Positions 1 to 6,302 of a stretch of DNA of 6,302 bases are shown here, piece after piece (position 1 is the first letter of the stretch; each line of letters begins with the position of its first letter). Origin of the DNA: an uncultured Polyangiaceae bacterium (lineage in GTDB: Bacteria; Myxococcota_A; Polyangia; Polyangiales; Houyiibacteriaceae). The stretch is from assembly GCA_947259605.1 (NCBI GenBank), contig CAMYMX010000224.1:1-6302 (forward strand), read 5' to 3'. Made by a program: the position numbers and the translations under genes. The notes beneath the pieces were generated by a model that was not told where the DNA came from, did no database searches, and was given only the letters and a program-made list of their open reading frames with translations.

Positions 1-713
1 CCATGCACGCGATTGAAGCGATCTTTGCGGACATGCTTCGGGAGCGCCACCGCAACACCGATGTCAACGACAACGATCTCTTCACACGGATCTGCGCGTC
101 CTGGGACGATGTGCCGAGCCCTGCGCGCGAAGTCGGAATCGCCCGCGATGTGATCGTCGTTCAAATGGGGTCGCAATCCAATCTGTTTGCGGCGATGGCG
201 TGGACACTGATTTTCGCACTTCGCCACCCCAACATCGTCGACCAGATTCTTTCCGAGGGCGATAGCGTTCTCGATGCGTTCAGTCACGAATCCATTCGAA
301 TGAGCCAGCGCTCGATCGTCTTGCGGCGAGTCGTGAGTTCAGTCGAAGTCGCCGACGAGAATGCCACCTATCGCGTGGGACCGGGCACCCTCATCGCAAC
401 GATGCTGTCGGTCACCAATCAGTCCGCCGCAAGAGAGCTCGACCAGTTCGACGAGAAGAACTACCGAGGCGCATCTTTTCTTCGTGCCAATGATCTGCCC
501 GCGCGGGAGCTGGTGACCACCTACGGCCACGGCAAGCACACGTGCCCCGCGCACCGCTTCTCGACCTCCGCCATTCGGCACTCCGTAGGAGAGATCTTCC
601 GACGCTACGAGCTCAGCGCAGAGTTCGACGAGCCGCTCCCCTTGCCACGCCAGATCGGTGGAGTCGCGCGTGCGGATCGACCCTGCACCGTTCGGTACGT
701 GTCCCGCAGGTAG
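1..713 (+). CDS. Cytochrome P450, C-terminal part (5' end outside window)
   Basis: Heme-thiolate monooxygenase-type protein; substrate unknown. The visible 236 residues, counted from the first full codon at 3, cover roughly the helix G/H to C-terminus portion of a P450. ExxR is E96-S-I-R99 (GAA at 288), and the heme-binding loop is YGHGKHTCPAHRF with the proximal Cys at C181 (TGC at 543). The family is usually 400-450 residues, so the ATG at 3 is most likely an internal Met and the true start lies upstream. The I-helix segment reads VVQMGSQSNLFAAMAW (about 52-67) and lacks the usual acid-Thr pair; this resembles the CYP7/CYP8 type (WASQAN... in CYP7A1, from memory) more than common bacterial P450s. 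The loop Gly after Cys-x is Ala here. The gene ends with TAG, 55 bases before the lipoprotein hydrolase, so co-transcription is possible. Family assignment is firm; subfamily is tentative. Confidence 0.9.
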   Translation, partial: MHAIEAIFADMLRERHRNTDVNDNDLFTRICASWDDVPSPAREVGIARDVIVVQMGSQSNLFAAMAWTLIFALRHPNIVDQILSEGDSVLDAFSHESIRMSQRSIVLRRVVSSVEVADENATYRVGPGTLIATMLSVTNQSAARELDQFDEKNYRGASFLRANDLPARELVTTYGHGKHTCPAHRFSTSAIRHSVGEIFRRYELSAEFDEPLPLPRQIGGVARADRPCTVRYVSRR

Positions 714-768
714 CGACTTCGATGCTTTTCAGGTGCGCGTTGGTCCATCTGCGTACACCCTACCGGCC

Positions 769-2310
769 ATGCTCAACCTTTCGTCCCATCAATCGCTCCT
801 CATCGTCTCGTTGCTGATTTTGGCAGGTTGCAGCGAATCCAACGGCGGCGCCGGCTCAGCCGGGCCGAGCGGTCCCCTTCCGTCACTTCAAGCGGTTCCG
901 GATGCTGTCGGGGGCGGTCGCATCGTAGACGCGTCGGGGCGAGAGGTCCTCCTTCGCGGCGTCAACGTCAACGCCCTGGTCGAGTACTGGCAATACAGCG
1001 AAGAGCTCTTCACGACCTATGCGTTCACCGAGGAAGACGCCGATTTAATTGCCGCCATGGGCTGGACCGCGGTTCGCCTTCTCGTCAGCTGGTCGCTCGT
1101 CGAGCCCGCACCTGGAGAATACGACGAGGCCTATCTCGACCAAGTAGCCGCGGCGATTGCGATGCTCCGCGAGCGGAAAGTCTATACGATACTCGATCTT
1201 CACCAAGATGCCTGGGATGCTTCCTTGGCGGCGCCACCGGAGGAGGTCTGCGAGGGAGATGCCGTACCGGCTGGCGCCTGGGATGGAGCGCCCGAGTGGG
1301 CAACCTTTGACGGCGGCGCGGCTCGCTGTGAGAGCGGTGGTCAGCGCGAGTTCGTTCCAGCCGTGCGCGCCGCATGGCTCTCTTTCCTCGATGACGTCGA
1401 AGGTCCGGGCGGAGTCAAGCTCCAAACCCGCTACATCCAGATGTTCGCGCATCTCGTCTCGAGGTTCGCCAACGACGACGCGGTGGCCGGCTACGACCTC
1501 ATGAACGAGCCCAACGTGTTCGATACCCCCGACCAACCGCTCCTCAGCGTCTTCTACGAGAACGCGCTCGCTGCGATGCGGCAAGCCGAGGAAGACATCG
1601 GCGCGCCGCGCCGGCTATTTCTCTTCGAGCCAACCGCAGGCTGGCTGCTGGGCTTCCCGGCGCCTCCCCCCTTCGAGCACGACGACCAGGTGGTCTACTC
1701 GCCGCACATCTATCAGGGAGGCATCAGCGGCGGGACACTCGAGGACGGGTTCGCGCGAGCTGCAGACGAGGCCTCACGCCTCTATGACGGCGCACCGGTG
1801 CTCACCGGCGAATGGGGCAGCGACCCCGACCGCGCTGCTGCGCCCGAAGACGATTACTTCGAACGCCACCTCGCCGAGCAGGAAAACTACCGCTTTGGGG
1901 CGACGATGTGGACATGGAGAGAAGCCTGCGGCGACCCCCACAAGTATGCGCCCGCACGAGAGGGATTGGTTCCCCAAGTCTGGGGCTTTTTCGAGGTGGA
2001 CTGCGTCACCAACGCGATCACCGGCCCACGCACGGCGCTAACAGAAGTTCTCCAAAAAATGGCGATCCGGTTCGCGCCCGGCGCGCTGAGCTCGGTCGAG
2101 TGGTCACCGGACGACAGCGCGCTCGAGGCGGCCGGCAACGACGCGCCCGCAGGCAATCGACTCGAGGCCTTCGTGCCGACGGACGACGCCTCGTCGGTCC
2201 AGATTGACCTAGCCGGCTTGGACGCACTCGACTCGACGCCATGGTTCGGAGGAACGCTCTTTCACGCGCGCGCCACGGGCGGCCCTTGGTCGATCCGCAT
2301 CACGCGATGA
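769..2310 (+). CDS. GH5 glycoside hydrolase lipoprotein, endoglycoceramidase-like
   Basis: Predicted retaining glycosidase, 513 residues, probably a lipid-anchored envelope or surface protein. Start chosen at ATG 769 because it gives a compact lipoprotein signal, MLNLSSHQSLLIVSLLILAGC, with lipobox LAGC and lipidated C21; its n-region has no Lys/Arg, which is unusual. The same frame is open back to a GTG at 658, overlapping the P450 gene, and a GTG at 733 is another possible start. The TIM barrel begins near RIVDASGREVLLRGVNVN. Known GH5 landmarks follow in order: DLHQD (143-147), acid/base E247 in DLMNEPN, SPHIY (311-315), nucleophile E348 in LTGEWG, and a Trp-rich strand WTW (381-383). From about 440 onward a beta-strand tail ending WSIRITR fits the C-terminal beta-sandwich seen in endoglycoceramidases. 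Length and motif spacing are close to Rhodococcus endoglycoceramidase II. Substrate (glycosphingolipid, steryl glucoside or beta-glucan) cannot be fixed by eye. Confidence 0.9.
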   Translation: MLNLSSHQSLLIVSLLILAGCSESNGGAGSAGPSGPLPSLQAVPDAVGGGRIVDASGREVLLRGVNVNALVEYWQYSEELFTTYAFTEEDADLIAAMGWTAVRLLVSWSLVEPAPGEYDEAYLDQVAAAIAMLRERKVYTILDLHQDAWDASLAAPPEEVCEGDAVPAGAWDGAPEWATFDGGAARCESGGQREFVPAVRAAWLSFLDDVEGPGGVKLQTRYIQMFAHLVSRFANDDAVAGYDLMNEPNVFDTPDQPLLSVFYENALAAMRQAEEDIGAPRRLFLFEPTAGWLLGFPAPPPFEHDDQVVYSPHIYQGGISGGTLEDGFARAADEASRLYDGAPVLTGEWGSDPDRAAAPEDDYFERHLAEQENYRFGATMWTWREACGDPHKYAPAREGLVPQVWGFFEVDCVTNAITGPRTALTEVLQKMAIRFAPGALSSVEWSPDDSALEAAGNDAPAGNRLEAFVPTDDASSVQIDLAGLDALDSTPWFGGTLFHARATGGPWSIRITR

Positions 2311-2455
2311 ACGCAGCACCCTCATGAAGCTCGCTTTTCTCGGCGTTCAGCAGATCCAAGCCCCCCTTCGCACGTCCATTGATGAGAACAGGGGAATCAC
2401 GCCGGGTTCGGCGGGTTTCTCGTCCGAGCCAGTGGGTCTGCGATAGCTTGATCTC

Positions 2456-2462
2456 GAGAGGA
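2456..2462 (+). promoter_or_regulatory. Ribosome binding site for the long membrane-protein gene
   Basis: GAGAGGA lies 6 bases before the ATG at 2469. It decides the start: the reading frame is open further upstream, but only this ATG combines a purine-rich Shine-Dalgarno sequence with an immediate signal peptide. Confidence 0.65.
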
Positions 2463-2468
2463 ACCCCT

Positions 2469-2936
2469 ATGCGCCTTCGTCCTGCAATCCCCTTCATGCT
2501 TGCTCTTCTCGTGCCGGCGCTCCTCGCAACGAATGTCACTGCGCAGCGTCTGACGCCGGGCGAGGTTCCGGACAGCCTCAAGCCCTGGGTGCCATGGGTC
2601 CTGCAGGCCGCGCCCAACCATCGTTGCACCCTTGCCGGCGGTGCGGCCATCTGTCGCTGGCCGGGCCCGTTGGCGTTGAGCGTGGATGATGAGGGCGCCC
2701 GTTTTGAGCAACGCTTTTTTCTCGACCGCGACGGAGAGGTTCAGCTTCCGGGCAGCCCGACCCTCTGGCCGCAGGGCGTTCAGGTCGATGGCCAGCCCGT
2801 GGTCGTGCTCCAAGAGGGCGAGCGACCGGTAGTGCGACTGCAATCCGGCAAACACGTCGTGACCGGTGCGCTCCGTTGGGGAACGGCACCCGAGCTGCTG
2901 CCCGTGCCAAACGAAACAGCGATCGTGCAGCTTTAG
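2469..2936 (+). CDS. N-terminal fragment of a large exported membrane protein, ended by an in-frame TAG
   Basis: 155 residues, family not recognised. It begins MRLRPAIPFMLALLVPALLATNVTAQRL: two arginines, a hydrophobic core, and an A-x-A type cleavage site (NVTA before Q26), so it is exported by Sec. The mature part is beta-rich, with a Cys pair C53/C62 that could form a disulfide and a segment LPGSPTLWPQGVQVDGQP (93-110). The fragment stops at TAG 2934-2936 in the middle of what should be a beta strand: ETAIVQL before the stop, IKGRRVQNP directly after it, in the same frame. The coding frame continues beyond the TAG with no shift, and a second copy of this domain (4875 onward) is not interrupted. 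As it stands this would be a small secreted protein with an incomplete domain; more likely it is the front of the gene continuing to 6302. Confidence 0.75.
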   Translation: MRLRPAIPFMLALLVPALLATNVTAQRLTPGEVPDSLKPWVPWVLQAAPNHRCTLAGGAAICRWPGPLALSVDDEGARFEQRFFLDRDGEVQLPGSPTLWPQGVQVDGQPVVVLQEGERPVVRLQSGKHVVTGALRWGTAPELLPVPNETAIVQL

Positions 2937-3973
2937 ATCAAGGGAAGACGCGTTCAGAATCCGCGGCGCGAAAAGGGCGGCGAGGTTTGGCTGGGCGCGA
3001 AAGAAGAAGCCGAAACGACCGTTGAAGGTCTCGAAGTCGAAGTGCATCGAATGATCGCCGACGCGATTCCAATGCAAGTCACCACGCGGCTCGTGCTACA
3101 CGTTTCGGGCCGGGCACGCGAGCTCAACTTCAAGGACGTGCTGCTCGCGAACACCATTCCCATCGCCGTTACCTCTCAGCTTCCGGTCCGCCTCGACAAG
3201 CAGCGACGGCTGAGCGTGCAGGTTCATGCCGGAACCTACGAAGTCCTCGTCATCTCGGAGGCCGACGGGGATCTCGAATCGCTCGTCGCGCCCAACCCAC
3301 CTTCCCCATGGCCGTCGCTCGAAACCTGGGTCTGGCGGGCTGACGAAAGCCTTCGCCAAGTCGAGCTCTCGGGCGCTCCCAATGTCGACACGTCACGCGC
3401 ATCGCTTCCGCGCGGCTGGCGGGAGTTGCCGGCGTATTCGTTGACCCCGGGGCAGGCGCTCGTGTTCAGGACGTCCCGCCGCGCCAAAGCGGAAGCGGAT
3501 CCGAACGTAATCCAGCTTGCCCGCGAGCTATGGCTCGACGTCGACGGCACCGGCTATTCGGTACGCGACCAAATCAGCGGCCAGCTGCGACGCAGCCATC
3601 GCTTGATCATGGAGGAAGGCACGCTCGGACGCGTAGAGCTGGGCAACGAGGGCCAGCTGATCAACGATCTGGGGTCCAGGGGCGCCGCGCAAGACGCCCC
3701 GGTGCCGCGTGGAGTCGAAATCCGAACCGCCCAGCTCGCAATGACCGCCGAGTCGCGGCTCGACGAAGCGCGCTCCTCCTTCCCAGCGGTCGGCTGGTCC
3801 GAGAACATCGAGCGCCTTAGCGCACGCCTGCGCTTGCCGCCTGGCTGGGACGTCCTGGCAATTTCGGGCGTCGATGACACCTCTCAGACTTGGCTTTCGC
3901 GCTGGGACGTATTCGCGATCTTCTTCGTGGCACTCATCGCGATCGTCGCGCTTCGCTTGCTCGGTCCGCTCTG
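2532..3973 (+). other. Protein-level repeat, copy A (exported beta-rich region plus first membrane helix)
   Basis: Residues about 22-501 from ATG 2469. Landmarks shared with copy B, in order: TAQRLTP (24-30), Cys C62, LPGSPTLWPQGVQVDGQP (93-110), KGRRV just after the TAG (158-162), a W-rich segment PWPSLETWVW, ARLRLPPGWDVLAISG (452-467) and the membrane helix starting near 481. The match is at protein level only; the DNA has diverged, so the duplication is old. Confidence 0.7.
2934..2936 (+). other. In-frame TAG interrupting the long gene
   Basis: The context is CAG CTT TAG ATC AAG. It is codon 156 counted from ATG 2469. Codons 157-1278 remain in the same frame without another stop. Single-base changes from TCG, TTG, TGG, CAG, AAG, GAG or a Tyr codon would produce it. 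In the aligned second copy the equivalent position is about R930 (CGT at 5256). The P450 gene in this window ends naturally in TAG, so TAG is not obviously reassigned throughout the genome. Confidence 0.85.
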
Positions 3974-6302
3974 GGGGCTCATTGCGCTCCTTGCACTCAC
4001 TCTGACCTTCCATCAGGCCGGTGCGCCGCTTTTCATTTGGGTGGTGCTCTTTTCGCTGCTGGCGCTGCGGCGAGTCGTGACGAACCCGAGCTGGAGTCGT
4101 GGTCTCACCACGCTTTGGTGGGGCGCGGGTGTAGCGCTAGTGTTGATCGCGGTGCCGTTCTGCGTATCGCAGTTGCGCAGCGGCTTGTTCCCGCACGTGG
4201 GCGTCGCCTCGATCGCTTGGCTCTCCCTGCCCTGTCTTTCCGCATGGGCCGTCCTGGTCTTCGCAGTAGCCGCCTACCGCACGGTCGAGGTGCGCCGCGT
4301 GAGTTGGAAGGCGGTGCTCGGGTTTTGCATTGCCGCCAGCGTCCTCGGCTTCTTCGTCGTCCTCATGTTCGGCGGGCTCGCCATGGAGTCTGCGATGCGA
4401 CCGCGGATGAACGCCGACATGACACCGCAGATGGCGCCTGAGGAAGAGTCGATGGAAGGGGTTGGCGCCGCCGGCGCCGACGAGTCCTACGTACTCCCCA
4501 AGTCCAGCAAGGTGTATCGACGTGCGGCTTCCGTTGAGCCCACCAAAGTCCTGATGACCCAGCAGCAGGATCCCAACGCCGTCGTGCAGACCGGTGAGGG
4601 CATTCCCGATTGGGAGTCGAATTCATGGGAGCTGCACTGGTCCGGGCCGGTCCCTTCCGATCATCGCGTGAAGCTGTGGTTGATCTCTCCGCGCGCCAAT
4701 CTCCTCGCATCGATCGCGCGCGTGCTGCTCCTGGTGCTCCTGGCCCTTGGCGTGATGCGCCGATGGAACAGCACGCAACTCCGTCCAACTCGATCGAGCG
4801 CAGCGCTGACCGGCATCTCGATTGCCCTTCTCGCTGGCGCCGTCCTCCTAGGCCCGACCTACGCTGCGGCGCAGCGCGTCGACCCCGAGGGGACCCCTTC
4901 GCCGGCCATACTCGACGAGCTTGCCAAACGCCTGACCGCACCGCCCGAGTGTGCCCCCAATTGCGTAACCGTCGCGCAGGCGAGCATCGACGCCACCAAC
5001 TCTCGAATCGTCTTCGAGGCCGAAGTTCACGTGGGCGCGACGAGTGCTTTTCGCATGCCCGGTCCAGCGAGCGCGTGGCTTCCGAGCTCGATCACCGTCG
5101 ATGGCGAGCCGGCAGGCGCTGTCGCACTCGCAGCCGACGGCTTCGCCCTCTTGCGACTCGACGCGGGCGTGCATCGCGTCCGTCTAGAGGGTTTTGCGCC
5201 ACCGGGCGAAAGTCTGACACTCGCATTCGGCGACCATCCCAAGCACCTGTCCGTCCGTGCGAAAGGCTGGGAAGTCGATGGGCTGCGCGACAACGGTCGC
5301 GCCGACGCATCGATTCAACTGCGCCGCAAGCTCGCGCGGCAAGACAGCACGAGCGCTCAGGCCGAGGCTGTGCGCTTGCAGCCCTGGTTCGAGGTACGTC
5401 GGACCATCGGCATCGGCGTGCGCTGGACCGTAAACACCACTGTCCGGCGCATCAGCCCATCCTCGGTGGTCGATGTGGTGCGCATCCCGCTATTGCGGGG
5501 CGAGGAGGTGACCAAAGCCGACGCGCTCGTCGAGGATGGGCACATCGTGATCACGGTTCCGCGGGGGGAGACGCAGGTCCGCTGGTCTTCGAGTCTCGAA
5601 CCGAGCGCCGAGCTATCGCTCCTCGCACCGGAGAATGTGCGTTGGTCCGAAGTATGGGAGCTCAGCTGCGGGCCGATCTTCCGCTGCGAGCACGCCGGGC
5701 TTCCTCCCATCACGCACTTCCAAAATGGCCTTTGGCAGCCGCTCTTTCGGCCCTGGCCAGGTGAACAACTCCAGTTGACCTTCGAGCGTCCTCCTGCCGC
5801 CGAAGGCAGCGTACTCACCATCGACGCCCTCACGCTCCAGGCAAACCCGGGCCTCCGGCGCACGCAGTCCAAACTCACCGCCACCGTGCGCAGCAGCAGC
5901 GGAGGTGTGCACGCCTGGACGCTCCCCGAGGGCGCCGAGCTGCAAAGCGTCACGGTCGACGGCAGCCCGCGCTCGCTTCAGACGCAGGGCAACGAGCTGC
6001 GCACAACGCTCCGACCCGGTGTGCAGCAAGTGGAGATCGCATTTCAGCAAGAGGGCGGGCTTGGGACCTGGTTTAGGACGCCTCAAATCGGATTGGGTGC
6101 GCCGGTCGTCAACGCCCGCGTACGCGTCAACCTTCCCGACGACCGTTGGCTCTTGTGGACCCAAGGCCCCGCATGGGGCGCGGTGGTCCTGTTCTGGCCG
6201 TACCTTCTGCTTGCTCTGCTCGTCGCCTTCTTGCTCTCACGCGTGCCCCGAAGTCCGCTACGCGTTTGGGACTGGCTGCTCTTGAGTCTCGGCTTCGTCA
6301 CG
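2937..6302 (+). CDS. Main part of the large duplicated membrane protein, continues past window
   Basis: An open frame of 1122 codons runs from just after the TAG to the last base, in phase with ATG 2469. If translated separately, the first plausible starts are GTG 3042 or ATG 3051; neither has a convincing ribosome binding site or a signal peptide, which argues against an independent gene. Numbering from ATG 2469, the protein shows: beta-rich extracytoplasmic region to about 475; membrane segments near 481-499, 501-517, 520-537, 548-568, 577-603 and 613-639; a Met- and acid-rich linker from 639; a conserved-looking SWELHWSGPV stretch (719-728); membrane segments 744-763 and 780-801; a second beta-rich region about 802-1230; and a membrane segment 1237-1257. 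No enzyme motif is visible. The likely location is the inner membrane with two large periplasmic modules. Coding quality stays high throughout. I do not recognise the family. Confidence 0.8.
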   Translation, partial: MKGRRVQNPRREKGGEVWLGAKEEAETTVEGLEVEVHRMIADAIPMQVTTRLVLHVSGRARELNFKDVLLANTIPIAVTSQLPVRLDKQRRLSVQVHAGTYEVLVISEADGDLESLVAPNPPSPWPSLETWVWRADESLRQVELSGAPNVDTSRASLPRGWRELPAYSLTPGQALVFRTSRRAKAEADPNVIQLARELWLDVDGTGYSVRDQISGQLRRSHRLIMEEGTLGRVELGNEGQLINDLGSRGAAQDAPVPRGVEIRTAQLAMTAESRLDEARSSFPAVGWSENIERLSARLRLPPGWDVLAISGVDDTSQTWLSRWDVFAIFFVALIAIVALRLLGPLWGLIALLALTLTFHQAGAPLFIWVVLFSLLALRRVVTNPSWSRGLTTLWWGAGVALVLIAVPFCVSQLRSGLFPHVGVASIAWLSLPCLSAWAVLVFAVAAYRTVEVRRVSWKAVLGFCIAASVLGFFVVLMFGGLAMESAMRPRMNADMTPQMAPEEESMEGVGAAGADESYVLPKSSKVYRRAASVEPTKVLMTQQQDPNAVVQTGEGIPDWESNSWELHWSGPVPSDHRVKLWLISPRANLLASIARVLLLVLLALGVMRRWNSTQLRPTRSSAALTGISIALLAGAVLLGPTYAAAQRVDPEGTPSPAILDELAKRLTAPPECAPNCVTVAQASIDATNSRIVFEAEVHVGATSAFRMPGPASAWLPSSITVDGEPAGAVALAADGFALLRLDAGVHRVRLEGFAPPGESLTLAFGDHPKHLSVRAKGWEVDGLRDNGRADASIQLRRKLARQDSTSAQAEAVRLQPWFEVRRTIGIGVRWTVNTTVRRISPSSVVDVVRIPLLRGEEVTKADALVEDGHIVITVPRGETQVRWSSSLEPSAELSLLAPENVRWSEVWELSCGPIFRCEHAGLPPITHFQNGLWQPLFRPWPGEQLQLTFERPPAAEGSVLTIDALTLQANPGLRRTQSKLTATVRSSSGGVHAWTLPEGAELQSVTVDGSPRSLQTQGNELRTTLRPGVQQVEIAFQQEGGLGTWFRTPQIGLGAPVVNARVRVNLPDDRWLLWTQGPAWGAVVLFWPYLLLALLVAFLLSRVPRSPLRVWDWLLLSLGFVT
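4383..4454 (+). other. Methionine-rich linker with Met every fourth residue
   Basis: Directly after a membrane helix (FFVVLMFGGLA), methionines fall at 639, 643, 647, 651 and 655, exactly four residues apart (ATG at 4383, 4395, 4407, 4419, 4431), followed by an acidic stretch and M662. The spacers ESA, RPR, NAD and TPQ are all different, so this is not a simple DNA repeat. Confidence 0.6.
4863..6302 (+). other. Protein-level repeat, copy B (internal signal-like segment, beta-rich region, membrane helix)
   Basis: Residues about 799-1278. Matching landmarks: AAQRVDP (800-806), Cys C832, MPGPASAWLPSSITVDGEP (863-881), KGWEV (932-936), VRWSEVWELS, ARVRVNLPDDRWLLWTQG (1216-1233) and a membrane helix at 1237-1257. 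The offset from copy A stays between about 764 and 776 residues, so the copies are almost colinear. Copy B has an extra Cys pair, C1067/C1073, with no counterpart in copy A. The window ends inside the membrane part of this copy. Confidence 0.7.

Larger units (their letters stand above)
2469..6302 (+). pseudogene. Whole interrupted gene: tandem-duplicated exported membrane protein (3' end outside window)
   Basis: This entry joins the two fragments into the single gene they appear to represent. Evidence for one gene: identical reading frame on both sides of the TAG, a domain that continues across it, one ribosome binding site and signal peptide at the front only, and an uninterrupted second copy of the same domain. 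Read through, at least 1277 residues are encoded. Pseudogene is the conservative label for an internal stop, but there is no frameshift, deletion or second stop, so decay, if real, is very recent. Alternatives are a sequencing or assembly error at 2934-2936, or a functional gene with amber suppression or read-through. I cannot choose between these from sequence. Confidence 0.5.

Noticed and set aside
658..768. Longer hydrolase start at GTG 658 overlapping the P450 gene
   Set aside because: The added residues would bury the lipoprotein signal 37 residues inside the protein.
2308..2349. Inverted repeat TGAACGC / GCGTTCA after the hydrolase gene, possible terminator
   Set aside because: A 7-base stem with a 28-base loop and no following T run is not a credible terminator.
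2439..2448. TGCGATAGCT as an extended -10 promoter element
   Set aside because: Only three of six -10 bases match and there is no -35 partner at the right distance.
2711..2722. T6 run as a slippery site allowing frameshift around the TAG
   Set aside because: The sequence after the TAG is in the same frame as before it, so a single frameshift would take ribosomes out of the coding frame rather than past the stop.
2934..2936. Pyrrolysine or a genome-wide TAG reassignment
   Set aside because: No pyl genes are in the window, the P450 ends naturally in TAG, and no pyrrolysine family is recognised. Kept only as a check under the main finding.
2397..3077. - strand open frame of 226 codons spanning the TAG region
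   Set aside because: Opposite the coding frame of the long gene, with no recognisable motif or start signal. It is tempting as an explanation for the TAG, but the forward frame is clearly coding on both sides.
3890..4441. + strand open frame of 183 codons
   Set aside because: Arg/His-rich composition, and it overlaps the membrane segments of the long gene in another phase.
4610..5764. Long + strand open frame in another phase, 384 codons
   Set aside because: Its product is dominated by Arg, Pro, Ala and Ser without domain logic, and it overlaps the frame with clear membrane helices and repeat structure. It is a high-GC shadow.

Overview
This is a GC-rich bacterial window with three genes or gene remnants, all on the + strand, and no RNA gene, insertion sequence or CRISPR array that I can see. 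The second gene carries a lipoprotein signal and the third looks like a large inner-membrane/periplasmic protein, which suggests a Gram-negative host. A high-GC proteobacterium or a member of the Myxococcota is plausible, but that is inference from style and not from a marker gene.

Layout: (1) The window opens inside a cytochrome P450 gene (1-713); the ExxR motif and the Cys heme loop are present, the N-terminal half lies upstream. (2) After a 55-base gap comes a glycoside hydrolase family 5 lipoprotein (769-2310) of the endoglycoceramidase/beta-glucanase type, with both catalytic glutamates and a lipobox. (3) After a 158-base gap, a well-placed ribosome binding site leads into a very long reading frame that starts at 2469 and is still open at the last base (6302). 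It is broken once, by a TAG at 2934-2936. Both sides of this TAG are in the same frame and belong to one fold.

The long gene is the most interesting object here. Read through the TAG it would encode at least 1277 residues: a signal peptide, a beta-rich extracytoplasmic region, about six membrane helices, a methionine-rich linker, two more helices, and then a second copy of the beta-rich region ending in another membrane helix as the window closes. The two copies align over about 450 residues each, including the signal peptide cleavage region. The second copy runs uninterrupted through the point equivalent to the TAG, so the window itself shows that the TAG falls inside a domain. Whether this is a recent nonsense mutation, a sequencing error or a suppressed/read-through codon cannot be decided from the sequence alone. 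I do not recognise a named family for this protein.

The three genes do not form an obvious pathway. The P450 and the hydrolase could both act on lipids, but this rests only on loose family resemblance and adjacency.
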